Notes: a model not told the origin generated them from the letters alone. DNA of 10,805 nt from Deltaproteobacteria bacterium CG07_land_8_20_14_0_80_60_11 (GCA_002779455.1 PEWM01000136.1:286-11090); one strand, 5' to 3'; positions 1-6,838 are shown, numbered from the stretch's first letter. Numbers and translations: made by a program.

Positions 1-97
1 GGGGAAGAGTGAAATCCAGGGTGAGAGCCGACGCCATTCCGGCCGTACCCGCCAATAGAACCAATACCAGAGCCAATAAGGCCAGGAACCTTTTCAT
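1..97 (-). CDS. Exported protein of unknown function (N-terminal fragment)
   Basis: Only the first 32 codons lie in the window; the rest is beyond its left edge. The reading frame starts at an ATG (complement of 95-97) preceded at good distance by a strong Shine-Dalgarno (AAGGAGGT, complement of 102-109). The product begins MKRFLALLALVLVLLAG and runs to a small-residue site (MASA-L) near residue 24, a classic Sec signal peptide with a KR n-region and a leucine-rich core. The mature protein would begin LTLDFTLP, a beta-like start common among secreted proteins. The visible part is too short to assign a family. A promoter with a perfect -35 box lies upstream, so the gene is probably well expressed. 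It is divergent from lysS and not part of the envelope operon. An exported or surface protein is a safe reading; function is unknown. Confidence 0.8.
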   Translation of the reverse strand, partial: MKRFLALLALVLVLLAGTAGMASALTLDFTLP

Positions 98-165
98 CGC
101 AACCTCCTTGTCGCTTGTGGGGGGGAAACCCCTTTATTTCTGGGCCATTTAACCCATTAAAACCC

Positions 166-193
166 ATCCTAAAAGGGAAAGTAAATTTGTCAA
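166..193 (-). promoter_or_regulatory. Probable sigma70 promoter of the minus-strand exported-protein gene
   Basis: Read on the minus strand, a perfect -35 hexamer TTGACA (complement of 188-193) is followed after 16 bp by TAGGAT (complement of 166-171), which matches 4 of 6 bases of TATAAT. A run of nine A residues (complement of 196-204) lies directly upstream of the -35 and resembles an UP element. The predicted start of transcription is near 158-160, giving an untranslated leader of about 60 nt before the ATG at 97. The calling is by eye. Confidence 0.6.
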
Positions 194-237
194 GCTTTTT
201 TTTTAAGATTGCATTAACTTTTTATCGAATATTTAAC

Positions 238-283
238 CTCGTTCCCAAGCTCCTGCTTTAAGCTCGTTCCCAAGCTCCTGCTT
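238..283. repeat. Tandem duplication of a 25-bp unit containing half of a palindromic repeat
   Basis: A 21-bp string beginning CTCGTTCCCAAGC is present at 238-258 and again, identically, at 263-283, giving a 25-bp period. In the first copy the string is followed by TAAG. In the second it runs on into GGGAACG and so completes a full palindrome (265-290). The first copy therefore looks like a truncated palindromic element placed next to an intact one. Confidence 0.85.
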
Positions 284-290
284 GGGAACG
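265..290. repeat. Perfect palindromic repeat, 11-bp arms
   Basis: CGTTCCCAAGC (265-275), loop TCCT (276-279), GCTTGGGAACG (280-290). The arms are perfectly complementary. There is no T-run on either side, so it does not look like a terminator. It has the form of a REP-like element. A near copy with 11-bp arms lies at 380-405, and 298-310 (GTTGCCAGGCTCT) may be a decayed left arm, matching 10 of 13 bases. Confidence 0.85.
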
Positions 291-353
291 TATCGTGGTT
301 GCCAGGCTCTCGCGGGGCGATAGGCGAGTAATCAAAGGATATCATCGTGGTGA

Positions 354-370
354 GCGAAGCAGAGCTTCGC
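354..370. repeat. Palindromic repeat GCGAAGC-AGA-GCTTCGC
   Basis: Perfect 7-bp arms GCGAAGC (354-360) and GCTTCGC (364-370) around the loop AGA. It differs in sequence from the GTTCCCAAGC family but sits in the same cluster, between two members of that family. No gene or T-run is associated with it. Confidence 0.75.
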
Positions 371-379
371 ACCCAGACC

Positions 380-405
380 GGTTCCCCAGCGGGAGCTTGG
401 GAACC
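380..405. repeat. Palindromic repeat, GTTCCCAAGC family, one mismatch
   Basis: GGTTCCCCAGC (380-390), loop GGGA (391-394), GCTTGGGAACC (395-405). Ten of eleven positions pair; the mismatch is C387 against T398. Its right arm shares GCTTGGGAAC with the perfect palindrome at 265-290, so the two are diverged copies of one element. The loop differs (GGGA against TCCT). Confidence 0.8.
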
Positions 406-413
406 AGAAGAAT

Positions 414-430
414 GGTGCGCAGTGCGCACC
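414..430. repeat. Palindromic repeat GGTGCGC-AGT-GCGCACC
   Basis: Perfect 7-bp arms GGTGCGC (414-420) and GCGCACC (424-430) around the loop AGT. It is the last of the palindromes before the lysS promoter region. It is not followed by a T-run, so a terminator role is unlikely. Confidence 0.75.
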
Positions 431-465
431 CTGATATGCTCATACCTGCGGGGCCGGATTAGCCC

Positions 466-494
466 TTGACTAAGAGCCGGGAATAATCTAAAAA
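466..494 (+). promoter_or_regulatory. Candidate sigma70 promoter of lysS and the envelope operon
   Basis: TTGACT (466-471, 5 of 6 to the -35 consensus), 17-bp spacer, then TAAAAA (489-494, 4 of 6 to the -10 consensus). The predicted start of transcription is near 501, giving a leader of about 45 nt to the lysS ATG. The surrounding sequence is AT-rich, in contrast to the genes. It is the only convincing promoter seen ahead of the plus-strand cluster. The -10 is weak, so the assignment is tentative. Confidence 0.4.
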
Positions 495-546
495 ATATAA
501 GTTTAAGGACCAACCTAAGGCGTAGCGATAATCAGGCTGACACCCC

Positions 547-2031
547 ATGGCACAATCGGACAATATCCGTACCCAGCGCCTGCAGAAGCTCGCTGAACTG
601 CGGGAGCAAGGGATCGACCCGTTTCCCAACGGTTTTGTCCCCACCCACACCATCGCCCAAATCTTAGGGGAGTTCGGGGCGCTGGCCGGTCCTGAGCTTT
701 CGGCCTTGAACCAGACCTTCCGGCTGGCCGGCCGCCTCATGCTCCTCCGGGAGTTCGGCAAGGCCACCTTCTGCCATTTCCAGGACGGCACCAGCCGCGT
801 CCAGGCCTACGTCCAGAAACAGGTGCTGGGCCCGGAGGCCTTCGCCCTGTTCAAACGCCTGGACCTGGGCGACATCGTGGGGTTTACCGGCACGCTCTTC
901 CGCACCAAAACCGGGGAGCTCACCCTGGCGGTGTCCGATTTTATTCTCCTCACCAAGAGTCTCCTGCCCCTGCCGGAAAAGTACCACGGCCTCACGGACG
1001 TGGAGACCCGCTACCGCCAGCGCTACCTGGACCTGATGGTCAACCCCCAGGTGCGTGAGGTTTTTGTCAGGCGGGCCGCGATCATAACTCTGATGCGCAA
1101 GTTTTTTGAGGCCCGGGGCTTCCTGGAGGTGGAGACCCCCATGATGCAGCCTATTCCCGGGGGCGCCACGGCCCGGCCCTTCGTCACCCACCACCAGGCC
1201 CTGGACATGACCCTGTACCTGAGGATCGCCCCGGAACTCTATTTGAAGCGGTTGGTGATCGGCGGCTTCGACCGGGTCTTCGAGATCAACCGGAACTTTC
1301 GCAACGAGGGGCTCTCCATCCAGCACAATCCCGAATTCACCATGCTGGAGTTCTACCAGGCCTACGCCACCTATGAGGATCTGATGCTCCTGACCGAGGC
1401 GCTGATCAGCCACGTGGCCCTTGAGGTCCTGGGGACGGCCCGGTTCACTTACCAGGGCGCGGAGATTGACCTGACCCCGCCCTGGCGCCGGCTGGACCTG
1501 AGAGAGTCCCTCACGGCCATCGGCGGCATCCCCGCCGCGGTGGTCCGGGACCGGGAGGCCCTGATGAACCTGGCCCTTTCGGAGGGGGTGACCCTGCGTC
1601 CCGGCGAGGGCTACGGCCGGGCCCTGACGAAACTCTTTGACCTCAAGGTGGAAGCCCGCCTCCAGCAGCCCACCTTTATCCTGGGCTATCCCCGGGAAAC
1701 CTCGCCCCTGTCCCGGGGCAGCGATGCCGACCCGGAGGTGGTGGACCGGTTCGAACTGTTCATTGCCGGCCGGGAGATGGCCAACGCCTTCTCCGAGCTC
1801 AACGATCCCCTGGACCAGCGGCAGCGCTTCGAGGCCCAGCTGGCGGCGCACGCCGCCGGCGATGAAGAGATGCCCCACGCCCTGGACGAGGACTTCGTCA
1901 CCGCCCTGTCGCACGGCATGCCGCCCACCGCGGGAGAGGGTATCGGTATCGACCGGCTGGTGATGCTCTTGACCGACGCCCCCTCTATCCGGGACGTTAT
2001 TTTATTTCCGCTCCTCAGGCCGGAAAGGTAA
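547..2031 (+). CDS. lysS: Lysyl-tRNA synthetase, class II
   Basis: Charges tRNA-Lys with lysine in the cytoplasm. The 494-residue product has the normal family length. It begins with the helical N-terminal segment (RTQRLQKLAELREQGIDPFP), followed by an OB-fold anticodon-binding domain (about residues 59-135) and the class II catalytic domain. Motif 1 is near 194-212, with the EVETPMM-GGA-ARPF pattern. Motif 2 is FRNEG at 251-255 with HNPEF at 260-264. Motif 3 is GIGIDRLVMLL at 465-475, including Arg470, and the protein ends IRDVILFPLLRPER. The ATG start fits the family N-terminus, although the Shine-Dalgarno is poor (only CAGG about 11 nt upstream). The gene heads the plus-strand cluster, and lolC/E begins five bases after its stop, suggesting co-transcription. 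Class and function are secure. Confidence 0.97.
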   Translation: MAQSDNIRTQRLQKLAELREQGIDPFPNGFVPTHTIAQILGEFGALAGPELSALNQTFRLAGRLMLLREFGKATFCHFQDGTSRVQAYVQKQVLGPEAFALFKRLDLGDIVGFTGTLFRTKTGELTLAVSDFILLTKSLLPLPEKYHGLTDVETRYRQRYLDLMVNPQVREVFVRRAAIITLMRKFFEARGFLEVETPMMQPIPGGATARPFVTHHQALDMTLYLRIAPELYLKRLVIGGFDRVFEINRNFRNEGLSIQHNPEFTMLEFYQAYATYEDLMLLTEALISHVALEVLGTARFTYQGAEIDLTPPWRRLDLRESLTAIGGIPAAVVRDREALMNLALSEGVTLRPGEGYGRALTKLFDLKVEARLQQPTFILGYPRETSPLSRGSDADPEVVDRFELFIAGREMANAFSELNDPLDQRQRFEAQLAAHAAGDEEMPHALDEDFVTALSHGMPPTAGEGIGIDRLVMLLTDAPSIRDVILFPLLRPER

Positions 2032-2036
2032 ACTCC

Positions 2037-3272
2037 TTGCGTTTCTTCGAGTCGTTCGTAGCCTTGCGGCTGCTCCGGGGGGTCAAGCGCCAGAAAGGTT
2101 TTCTGCCGCTCTCTACGTTTATCTCCGTGGCCGGGGTGATGGTCGGGGTCATGGCCCTCATCGTGGTCATCGGGGTGATGACCGGCTTCGACCTGGATCT
2201 GAAGAAAAAAATCCTCAGCGTCAACGCCCACGTCATCGTGCTCAAACACGGGGCGCCCCTCACGGACGCGCCGCAGGTGGCCGCCAAAATCCGGAAAATC
2301 CCCGGGGTGGTCTCGGTTGAGCCCTTCATCTACACCCAGGTGATGTACTCCGCCCCGGGGAGCGTCTCCGGCGGGGTCATCCGGGGCCTGGATCCGGAAA
2401 CCATCCGGCGGGGAGGCCCCCACGCCCTGACCGTGCTGTCCGGCCAGTTCGCCGGCCTGGCGGCCGGCGCCCCCGGGGACCCCCCCCGGATCGCCATCGG
2501 CAACGAGCTCGCCAAAAACCTCAACCTAACGGTGGGGGACTACCTGAACATCATCTCCCCCCTGGGCACCCTGACGCCCATGGGGAGGTTGCCCCGGATG
2601 AAGGTCTTCCGGGTCACCGCCATTTTTCACTCCGGCATGTACGAGTTCGACTCCTCCCTGGTCTATACCAGCATCCCGTCCCTCCAGGAATTTCTGGGTC
2701 TGGGCCAGCGGGTCACCGGTCTGGAGGCGGAAATCAAGGATATCTATGCGGCGGAGGAGCTGGCGGCGGTCATCGGCAAAGAGCTCGGCCCGCCCTTTTA
2801 TACCCGCAACTGGATGAATATGAACCGCAGCCTGTTTGCGGCCCTGAAGCTTGAGAAGATCGCCATGTTCATCATCCTCACCCTGATCATCCTGGTGGCG
2901 GCCTTAGGCATCGCCTCCACTCTCTTCATGATGGTCATGAAGAAGACCCGGGACATCGCCATTCTCAAGTCCATGGGGGCCACCCGCCAGAGCATCATGC
3001 GGATTTTCATGATCAACGGCCTGGTCATCGGGGGCCTGGGCACCATCGGCGGCCTGGGGCTGGGCCTTTTGCTCTGCGCCATCCTGAAAAAGTACCAGTT
3101 CATCAAGCTGCCCCGGGATGTCTATTATATCTCCACCCTGCCGGTGACGGTCCAATGGCCGGACGTGCTGGCCATCATCGCCGCGGCCATGGCCATCAGT
3201 TTTTTCGCCACCCTCTATCCGGCCTGGCAGGCGGCCCGTCTGGACCCGGTGGAGGCCATCAGGTATGAGTGA
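2037..3272 (+). CDS. lolC: Lipoprotein-releasing ABC transporter, membrane subunit (LolC/LolE family)
   Basis: Inner-membrane subunit of the Lol complex, which extracts mature lipoproteins from the inner membrane for delivery to the outer membrane. The 411-residue product has the family layout. TM1 is at about 25-50 within FISVAGVMVGVMALIVV. A large periplasmic domain follows to about 270, then TM2 (about 274-299), the cytoplasmic coupling segment KKTRDIAILKSMGAT (302-316), TM3 (about 322-350) and TM4 (about 376-397). The end, YPAWQAARLDPVEAIRYE, is diagnostic. Translation starts at TTG: it gives the expected N-terminus and has GGAAAGG (2022-2028) 8 nt upstream, inside the end of lysS. No second LolC/E gene is visible here, so it may act as a homodimer or as a LolF-type hybrid. 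The exact subtype (C, E or F) cannot be decided by eye. Confidence 0.92.
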   Translation: MRFFESFVALRLLRGVKRQKGFLPLSTFISVAGVMVGVMALIVVIGVMTGFDLDLKKKILSVNAHVIVLKHGAPLTDAPQVAAKIRKIPGVVSVEPFIYTQVMYSAPGSVSGGVIRGLDPETIRRGGPHALTVLSGQFAGLAAGAPGDPPRIAIGNELAKNLNLTVGDYLNIISPLGTLTPMGRLPRMKVFRVTAIFHSGMYEFDSSLVYTSIPSLQEFLGLGQRVTGLEAEIKDIYAAEELAAVIGKELGPPFYTRNWMNMNRSLFAALKLEKIAMFIILTLIILVAALGIASTLFMMVMKKTRDIAILKSMGATRQSIMRIFMINGLVIGGLGTIGGLGLGLLLCAILKKYQFIKLPRDVYYISTLPVTVQWPDVLAIIAAAMAISFFATLYPAWQAARLDPVEAIRYE

Positions 3273-3348
3273 GGTTTTAGGTTCTGGGTAAAATTAAATT
3301 ATCAGTAACCATCGTCCAGGGGTTGCCAAAAAAGGCGAAAATGCGCCA

Positions 3349-3383
3349 CCGAAAACCGAAAACCAAAAACCGAAAACCGAAAA
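3349..3383. repeat. Heptamer tandem array, CCGAAAA x5, between lolC/E and lolD
   Basis: Five consecutive 7-bp units: CCGAAAA (3349), CCGAAAA (3356), CCAAAAA (3363), CCGAAAA (3370) and CCGAAAA (3377), followed by CCC. The middle unit has one substitution. The array lies in the 165-bp gap between lolC/E and the favoured lolD start. The period is the same as in the two CCTTGAA arrays further along the operon, but the unit is different. Confidence 0.9.
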
Positions 3384-3428
3384 CCCATTTGACGCTCCCG
3401 GGGGAAAGTGATAAGGTGGTTTACCGCT

Positions 3429-3434
3429 AGGAAA
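3429..3434 (+). promoter_or_regulatory. Ribosome binding site that favours the ATG start of lolD
   Basis: AGGAAA (3429-3434) lies three to five bases before the ATG at 3438, an acceptable Shine-Dalgarno. The alternative in-frame GTG at 3408 has only GGGGGA three bases upstream and would add ten residues (start MIRWFTARKA) not expected in LolD. A possible TTGACG (-35-like, 3389-3394) with a poor -10 near 3410 would, if real, place transcription start after that GTG, but this is weak. Confidence 0.5.
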
Positions 3435-3437
3435 GCA

Positions 3438-4148
3438 ATGAAAGAAAATGCAACCTCTCAGGCCGCGGTAAAGATTGAGCTCAGAGGGCTGGTCAAAACC
3501 TTCAGGCACAACGGCATCCGGGTAGAGGTGCTCACCGGGGTGGACCTGGATATCCGGCAGGGAGAGACCCTGGCGGTGGTGGGGGCGTCGGGGGTGGGAA
3601 AATCCACCCTGCTTCACATCTTAGGGACCCTGGAGCGCCCCAGCGCCGGGAAGGTGCAATGGGAGGGCGCCGACGTCTTCGCCCTGGATGACCGGTCTCT
3701 GGCAGCCTTCCGCAATCGCAAGGTGGGGTTTGTGTTTCAATTTCACCATTTGCTGGCCGAATTCAATGCCCTGGAAAATGTGATGATGCCGGCTCTCATC
3801 GCCCGTCTCCCCCAACCGGTCGCCCGGGAGCAGGCCGAGGCGATTCTGGTCCGGGTGGGGCTGAAAGAGCGCTTGACCCACCGCGTCTCCACCCTGTCCG
3901 GCGGCGAGCAGCAGCGGGTGGCGGTGGCCCGGGCCCTGGTGCTGGAACCGGAAGTGCTCCTGGCTGATGAACCTACCGGCAACCTGGATCCCAAGAGCGG
4001 GGCCCGGGTACAGGAACTTATCCTGGAACTGAACCGCGAACGGGGCCTCACCTCGGTCATCGTCACCCACAACCAGGCGATGGCCCGTGTCCTTGACCGG
4101 CAGATTACCCTGCTGGATGGCAAGACAGTAATTTTACAGGGAGAATAA
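3438..4148 (+). CDS. lolD: Lipoprotein-releasing ABC transporter, ATPase subunit LolD
   Basis: Cytoplasmic ATPase that powers lipoprotein release by the LolC/E-type membrane subunit encoded just upstream. With the ATG at 3438 it has 236 residues, the usual size for LolD. All nucleotide-binding motifs are intact: Walker A GASGVGKST (49-57), Q-loop Gln101 in FVFQFHHLL, ABC signature LSGGEQQRVA (153-162), Walker B VLLADE (173-178) followed by PTGNLD, and H-loop His211 in VTHNQ. The segment after the Q-loop (FHHLLAEFNALENVMMP) is typical of the LolD/MacB/FtsE group, and the neighbouring lolC/E gene selects LolD among them. A GTG at 3408 could extend it by ten residues. Its stop is separated from the bamA start by one base, so translation is probably coupled. 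Confidence 0.94.
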   Translation: MKENATSQAAVKIELRGLVKTFRHNGIRVEVLTGVDLDIRQGETLAVVGASGVGKSTLLHILGTLERPSAGKVQWEGADVFALDDRSLAAFRNRKVGFVFQFHHLLAEFNALENVMMPALIARLPQPVAREQAEAILVRVGLKERLTHRVSTLSGGEQQRVAVARALVLEPEVLLADEPTGNLDPKSGARVQELILELNRERGLTSVIVTHNQAMARVLDRQITLLDGKTVILQGE

Positions 4149-4149
4149 G

Positions 4150-6810
4150 GTGGCACAACGCCTCATAGCATTATTTCTCCTGGTATTGTCGGCGGTGGCG
4201 GCAGGCGGGCCGGCCCTGGCTCAGGAGCAGGAACTGGTCTTTAAGAAAGTTGCGGTCTTCCCCTTTGCCGTCATCAGCAAAGAATCCCTGGGGCATCTGG
4301 GGGAAAAGATCAGCCAGGAAATCCGGGAGCGCTTGAAAGCCGACGGCTTTACCCCGGTTTCCCAGGAAGACCTGAACAAGGAACTCTCCCTGGTAACGGA
4401 ACCCCTGAATGACGCCCAGGCTCAAGCCATCGGCCGCAAACTGGGCGCCGATATGGTCATCTGGGGCGCCTTGCTCAAGGTGGGAGACCTCCTCTCCCTG
4501 GAAGGCCACGTCCTGGATCTTAGCGGCCGGAAAGGGGCCACCATCCTGAAACTCGAGGGGACGGGACTCCACTCCTTATCCGGCCTCAGTCGTCAGATGG
4601 CCCAGGAACTGAGCCTGAAGGTTTTGGGCAAAGAACGGGTTGCCCATATCGTGTTCAAGGGCAACCGCCGTATCGAAAAGGATGCTATCCTGGGAGTGAT
4701 GCAGACCCGGGAAGGGGAAATCCTGTCGCCGGCCCACCTGCGGGAGGACTTGAAGGCCATCTATAAGATGGGCTATTTCACCGACGTCCGGCTGGACGCC
4801 AGCGACACCCCGGAAGGGCGCATCCTGACCGTCCTGGTGAAGGAAAAACCCGCCATCCGCGAGATCATGGTGGAAGGCAACCGTAAATTGAAAAAGGATA
4901 AAATCCTGGAGGTCATGAACCTCAAACCCTTCTCCGTGGCCTCGGAAGGCGCCATCAAGGAAGATATCAATAAAGTCCAGCAGGCCTACCGGGAAAAAGG
5001 TTATTATGAGGCCCAAATTACCTACGATCTCATGCCGGCGGGCGAACACGAAGTCAATCTGGTGCTCCGTGTCAATGAAGGCGGCAAACTGGCCGTCAAG
5101 TCGATTGACTTTGAGGGCAACAATGCCTTCAGTTCCAAAGAACTCCGGAAGGTGATGGAAACCAAGGAGCGAGGCTTTTTTGCCCCCGTCGCCTGGATCA
5201 CCGGCGCGGGCAAGCTGAACCGGGACGTCCTGGAACGGGACCTGGAAAAAGTCGCGGCTTTTTATTACAACCATGGCTATATCAAGGCCAAGGTCGGGGA
5301 ACCCAAAGTCGACATCAAGGGGAAGTGGATCTATATCACCATTCCCGTGCAGGAAGGCCCCGAATATCATGTGGCCACGATTGATATAACGGGAGATCTC
5401 CTGGAGGACAAAGACAAGCTCCTGAAATTGCTGCAAACCCCCAAGGAGGAGGTCTACAGCCGGGAGATCTTGCAGCAGGATCTCACCACCCTGGCCGATT
5501 TCTATGCTGACCAGGGCTATGCCAATTCCGACATTGTGCCCCTCATCAAGGAGGACAACGAGAGGATGGTGGTGGATGTCACCTTTGACATCCATAAAGG
5601 GCAGAAGGTCTATTTCGAACGCATCGACATCGGCGGCAATGTCAAAACCCGGGACAAGGTGATCCGCCGGGAACTCCGGGTCTACGAGCAGGATCTCTTC
5701 TCCGCCACCAATCTCAAAGAGAGCATCAAGAACCTGAGGCGCCTGGAATATTTTGAAGACGTGAATTTCGCCACCACTCCGGGGAGCGCCCCCGACCACA
5801 TGAACCTGAAAATCACCGTCAAGGAGCGGCCCACCGGCACCTTCGGCCTCGGGGCGGGTTACAGCACCCAGGACCGCATGGTGGGGATGGTGGAGGTCAG
5901 CCAGAACAACCTCTTCGGGCGGGGCCAGCAAGTCAAGGTCTCGGGGATCATCGGCTCCATTTCCCACCGATTCCGGGCTTCCTTTGTGGAGCCCTACCTC
6001 TTCGACCGGCCCCTGGCTCTCGGCCTCGACGCCTTTAACTGGGAAAGGCAATACAGCGAATACACCCGGATCAGCAAGGGCGGCGTGTTTCGCCTGAGTC
6101 ATCCCCTGAAATGGAAATACACCCGCCTCTTCTGGATGTATCGCTTTGAGAACGTTAACCTCAGTGACCTGGCGCCCGGCGCCTCCCAGACGCTGGTGCA
6201 GGCTGCCAATATCCATAATACCAGCGCCACCTCCTTCGTGATCCGGCGGGATTCCCGGGACTCCTTGTTTGCCGCCACCAAGGGTTCGGACAACAGCCTC
6301 TCCGTGGAAATGGCGGGCCTGGGAGGTGATACGGCCTTTGTGCGCTATCTCGCGGAGACCGGTTGGTATTTTCCCCTCAAATGGAATGTCGTCGGGGTGC
6401 TGCATGCCCGGGCCGGCGGGATGAACAAGTTGAGTTGGGGGGCGATGCCGGCCTACGAGCTCTTCTACCTGGGCGGTATCGACACCATCCGTGGTTTTAA
6501 ATATGCTGAAATCAGCCCCCGGGACCCGGTCACCAATGACCGCATCGGTGGGCCCCGATTCCTGCAATTCAACAATGAAATCCGGTTCCCGCTCTTTAAG
6601 AAATTGGGCATCACGGGGACCGTCTTTTTCGATGCCGGTAACGTTTACGGCCCCGACTATATCGGGCCGTTTTTGCGCACCAGCGCCGGGCTCGGCTTCC
6701 GCTGGTTCTCCCCCATGGGCCCCCTCCGGGTGGAATGGGGTTATAATCTGTCGAAACACCCCAGTGAACGATCCAGTGCCTGGGAATTCACCATGGGCGG
6801 GTCATTCTAA
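4150..6810 (+). CDS. bamA: Outer-membrane protein assembly factor BamA with an extra N-terminal domain
   Basis: Core Omp85 subunit of the BAM machine, which folds beta-barrel proteins into the outer membrane. Translation starts at GTG, one base after the lolD stop, with AGGGAGA (4138-4144) at good distance. Residues 1-24 are a Sec signal peptide ending ALA. Residues 29-160 form an additional alpha/beta domain absent from E. coli BamA: KVAVFPF (33-39), a long helix GEKISQEIRERLKADGF, then GADMVIWGALLKVGD (99-113) and a VLDLSGRKG turn. This pattern resembles TolB-N, CsgG and FlgO domains. Five POTRA domains follow, at about 162-234, 235-313, 314-404, 405-485 and 486-561. The barrel runs from about 562 to 886, with the loop-6 motif IRGF (780-783; VRGF in most) and a C-terminal beta-signal ending in Phe886. 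At 886 residues it is about 75 longer than E. coli BamA, consistent with the insertion. BamA identity is secure; the extra-domain assignment is by pattern only. Confidence 0.96.
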   Translation: MAQRLIALFLLVLSAVAAGGPALAQEQELVFKKVAVFPFAVISKESLGHLGEKISQEIRERLKADGFTPVSQEDLNKELSLVTEPLNDAQAQAIGRKLGADMVIWGALLKVGDLLSLEGHVLDLSGRKGATILKLEGTGLHSLSGLSRQMAQELSLKVLGKERVAHIVFKGNRRIEKDAILGVMQTREGEILSPAHLREDLKAIYKMGYFTDVRLDASDTPEGRILTVLVKEKPAIREIMVEGNRKLKKDKILEVMNLKPFSVASEGAIKEDINKVQQAYREKGYYEAQITYDLMPAGEHEVNLVLRVNEGGKLAVKSIDFEGNNAFSSKELRKVMETKERGFFAPVAWITGAGKLNRDVLERDLEKVAAFYYNHGYIKAKVGEPKVDIKGKWIYITIPVQEGPEYHVATIDITGDLLEDKDKLLKLLQTPKEEVYSREILQQDLTTLADFYADQGYANSDIVPLIKEDNERMVVDVTFDIHKGQKVYFERIDIGGNVKTRDKVIRRELRVYEQDLFSATNLKESIKNLRRLEYFEDVNFATTPGSAPDHMNLKITVKERPTGTFGLGAGYSTQDRMVGMVEVSQNNLFGRGQQVKVSGIIGSISHRFRASFVEPYLFDRPLALGLDAFNWERQYSEYTRISKGGVFRLSHPLKWKYTRLFWMYRFENVNLSDLAPGASQTLVQAANIHNTSATSFVIRRDSRDSLFAATKGSDNSLSVEMAGLGGDTAFVRYLAETGWYFPLKWNVVGVLHARAGGMNKLSWGAMPAYELFYLGGIDTIRGFKYAEISPRDPVTNDRIGGPRFLQFNNEIRFPLFKKLGITGTVFFDAGNVYGPDYIGPFLRTSAGLGFRWFSPMGPLRVEWGYNLSKHPSERSSAWEFTMGGSF

Positions 6811-6838
6811 CCTTGAACTTTGAACCTTGAACTTTGAA
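6811..6838. repeat. Heptamer tandem array after bamA (CCTTGAA / CTTTGAA alternating)
   Basis: Four 7-bp units, CCTTGAA (6811), CTTTGAA (6818), CCTTGAA (6825) and CTTTGAA (6832), form two perfect copies of a 14-bp unit. They are followed by a partial unit CCTGAA. The array begins at the very next base after the bamA stop codon and lies in the 114-bp gap before skp. The CCTTGAA unit is the same as in the array after lpxD. Confidence 0.92.

Larger units (their letters stand above)
98..546. other. Divergent intergenic region with a palindromic-repeat cluster
   Basis: About 450 bp separate the divergent exported-protein gene and lysS. The left third (98-237) is AT-rich and carries the leader and promoter of the minus-strand gene. 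The middle (238-430) is filled with short inverted repeats listed separately. The right part (431-546) is AT-rich and probably holds the lysS promoter and leader. An open frame on the minus strand (214-513) exists, but it mostly reads through the palindromes, has no credible ribosome binding site, and its product does not look like a real protein. I see no RNA gene and no T-box-like element. Confidence 0.7.

Noticed and set aside
292..351. Direct repeat ATCGTGGT (292-299 and 344-351) as a target-site duplication
   Set aside because: The segment between has no complete inverted termini or gene, and an 8-bp repeat in a repeat-rich region is weak evidence for an insertion.
265..430. The palindromes as intrinsic terminators or as a CRISPR-like array
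   Set aside because: None is followed by a T-run, they are of different sequence types, and spacing is irregular with no spacer-repeat alternation.
214..513. A 99-codon open frame on the minus strand in the divergent region
   Set aside because: It reads through the palindromic repeats, has no credible ribosome binding site, lies on the opposite side of the lysS promoter, and its product has no protein-like pattern. Chance frame.
431..546. A T-box or lysine riboswitch ahead of lysS
   Set aside because: The predicted leader is only about 45 nt and contains no T-box motif or complex stem structure.
1297..1338. Gln259 before HNPEF in LysS motif 2, where E. coli has Arg
   Set aside because: This position is variable (Thermus has Thr as I recall); the catalytic FRNE and His of HNPEF are intact.
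664..1914. A long minus-strand open frame (416 codons) opposite lysS; a similar 727-codon frame opposite bamA (4576-6759)
   Set aside because: Both are antisense shadows produced by GC-rich codon usage. Their products are low in complexity and rich in G, H, Q and D, and the sense strand encodes clear conserved proteins.
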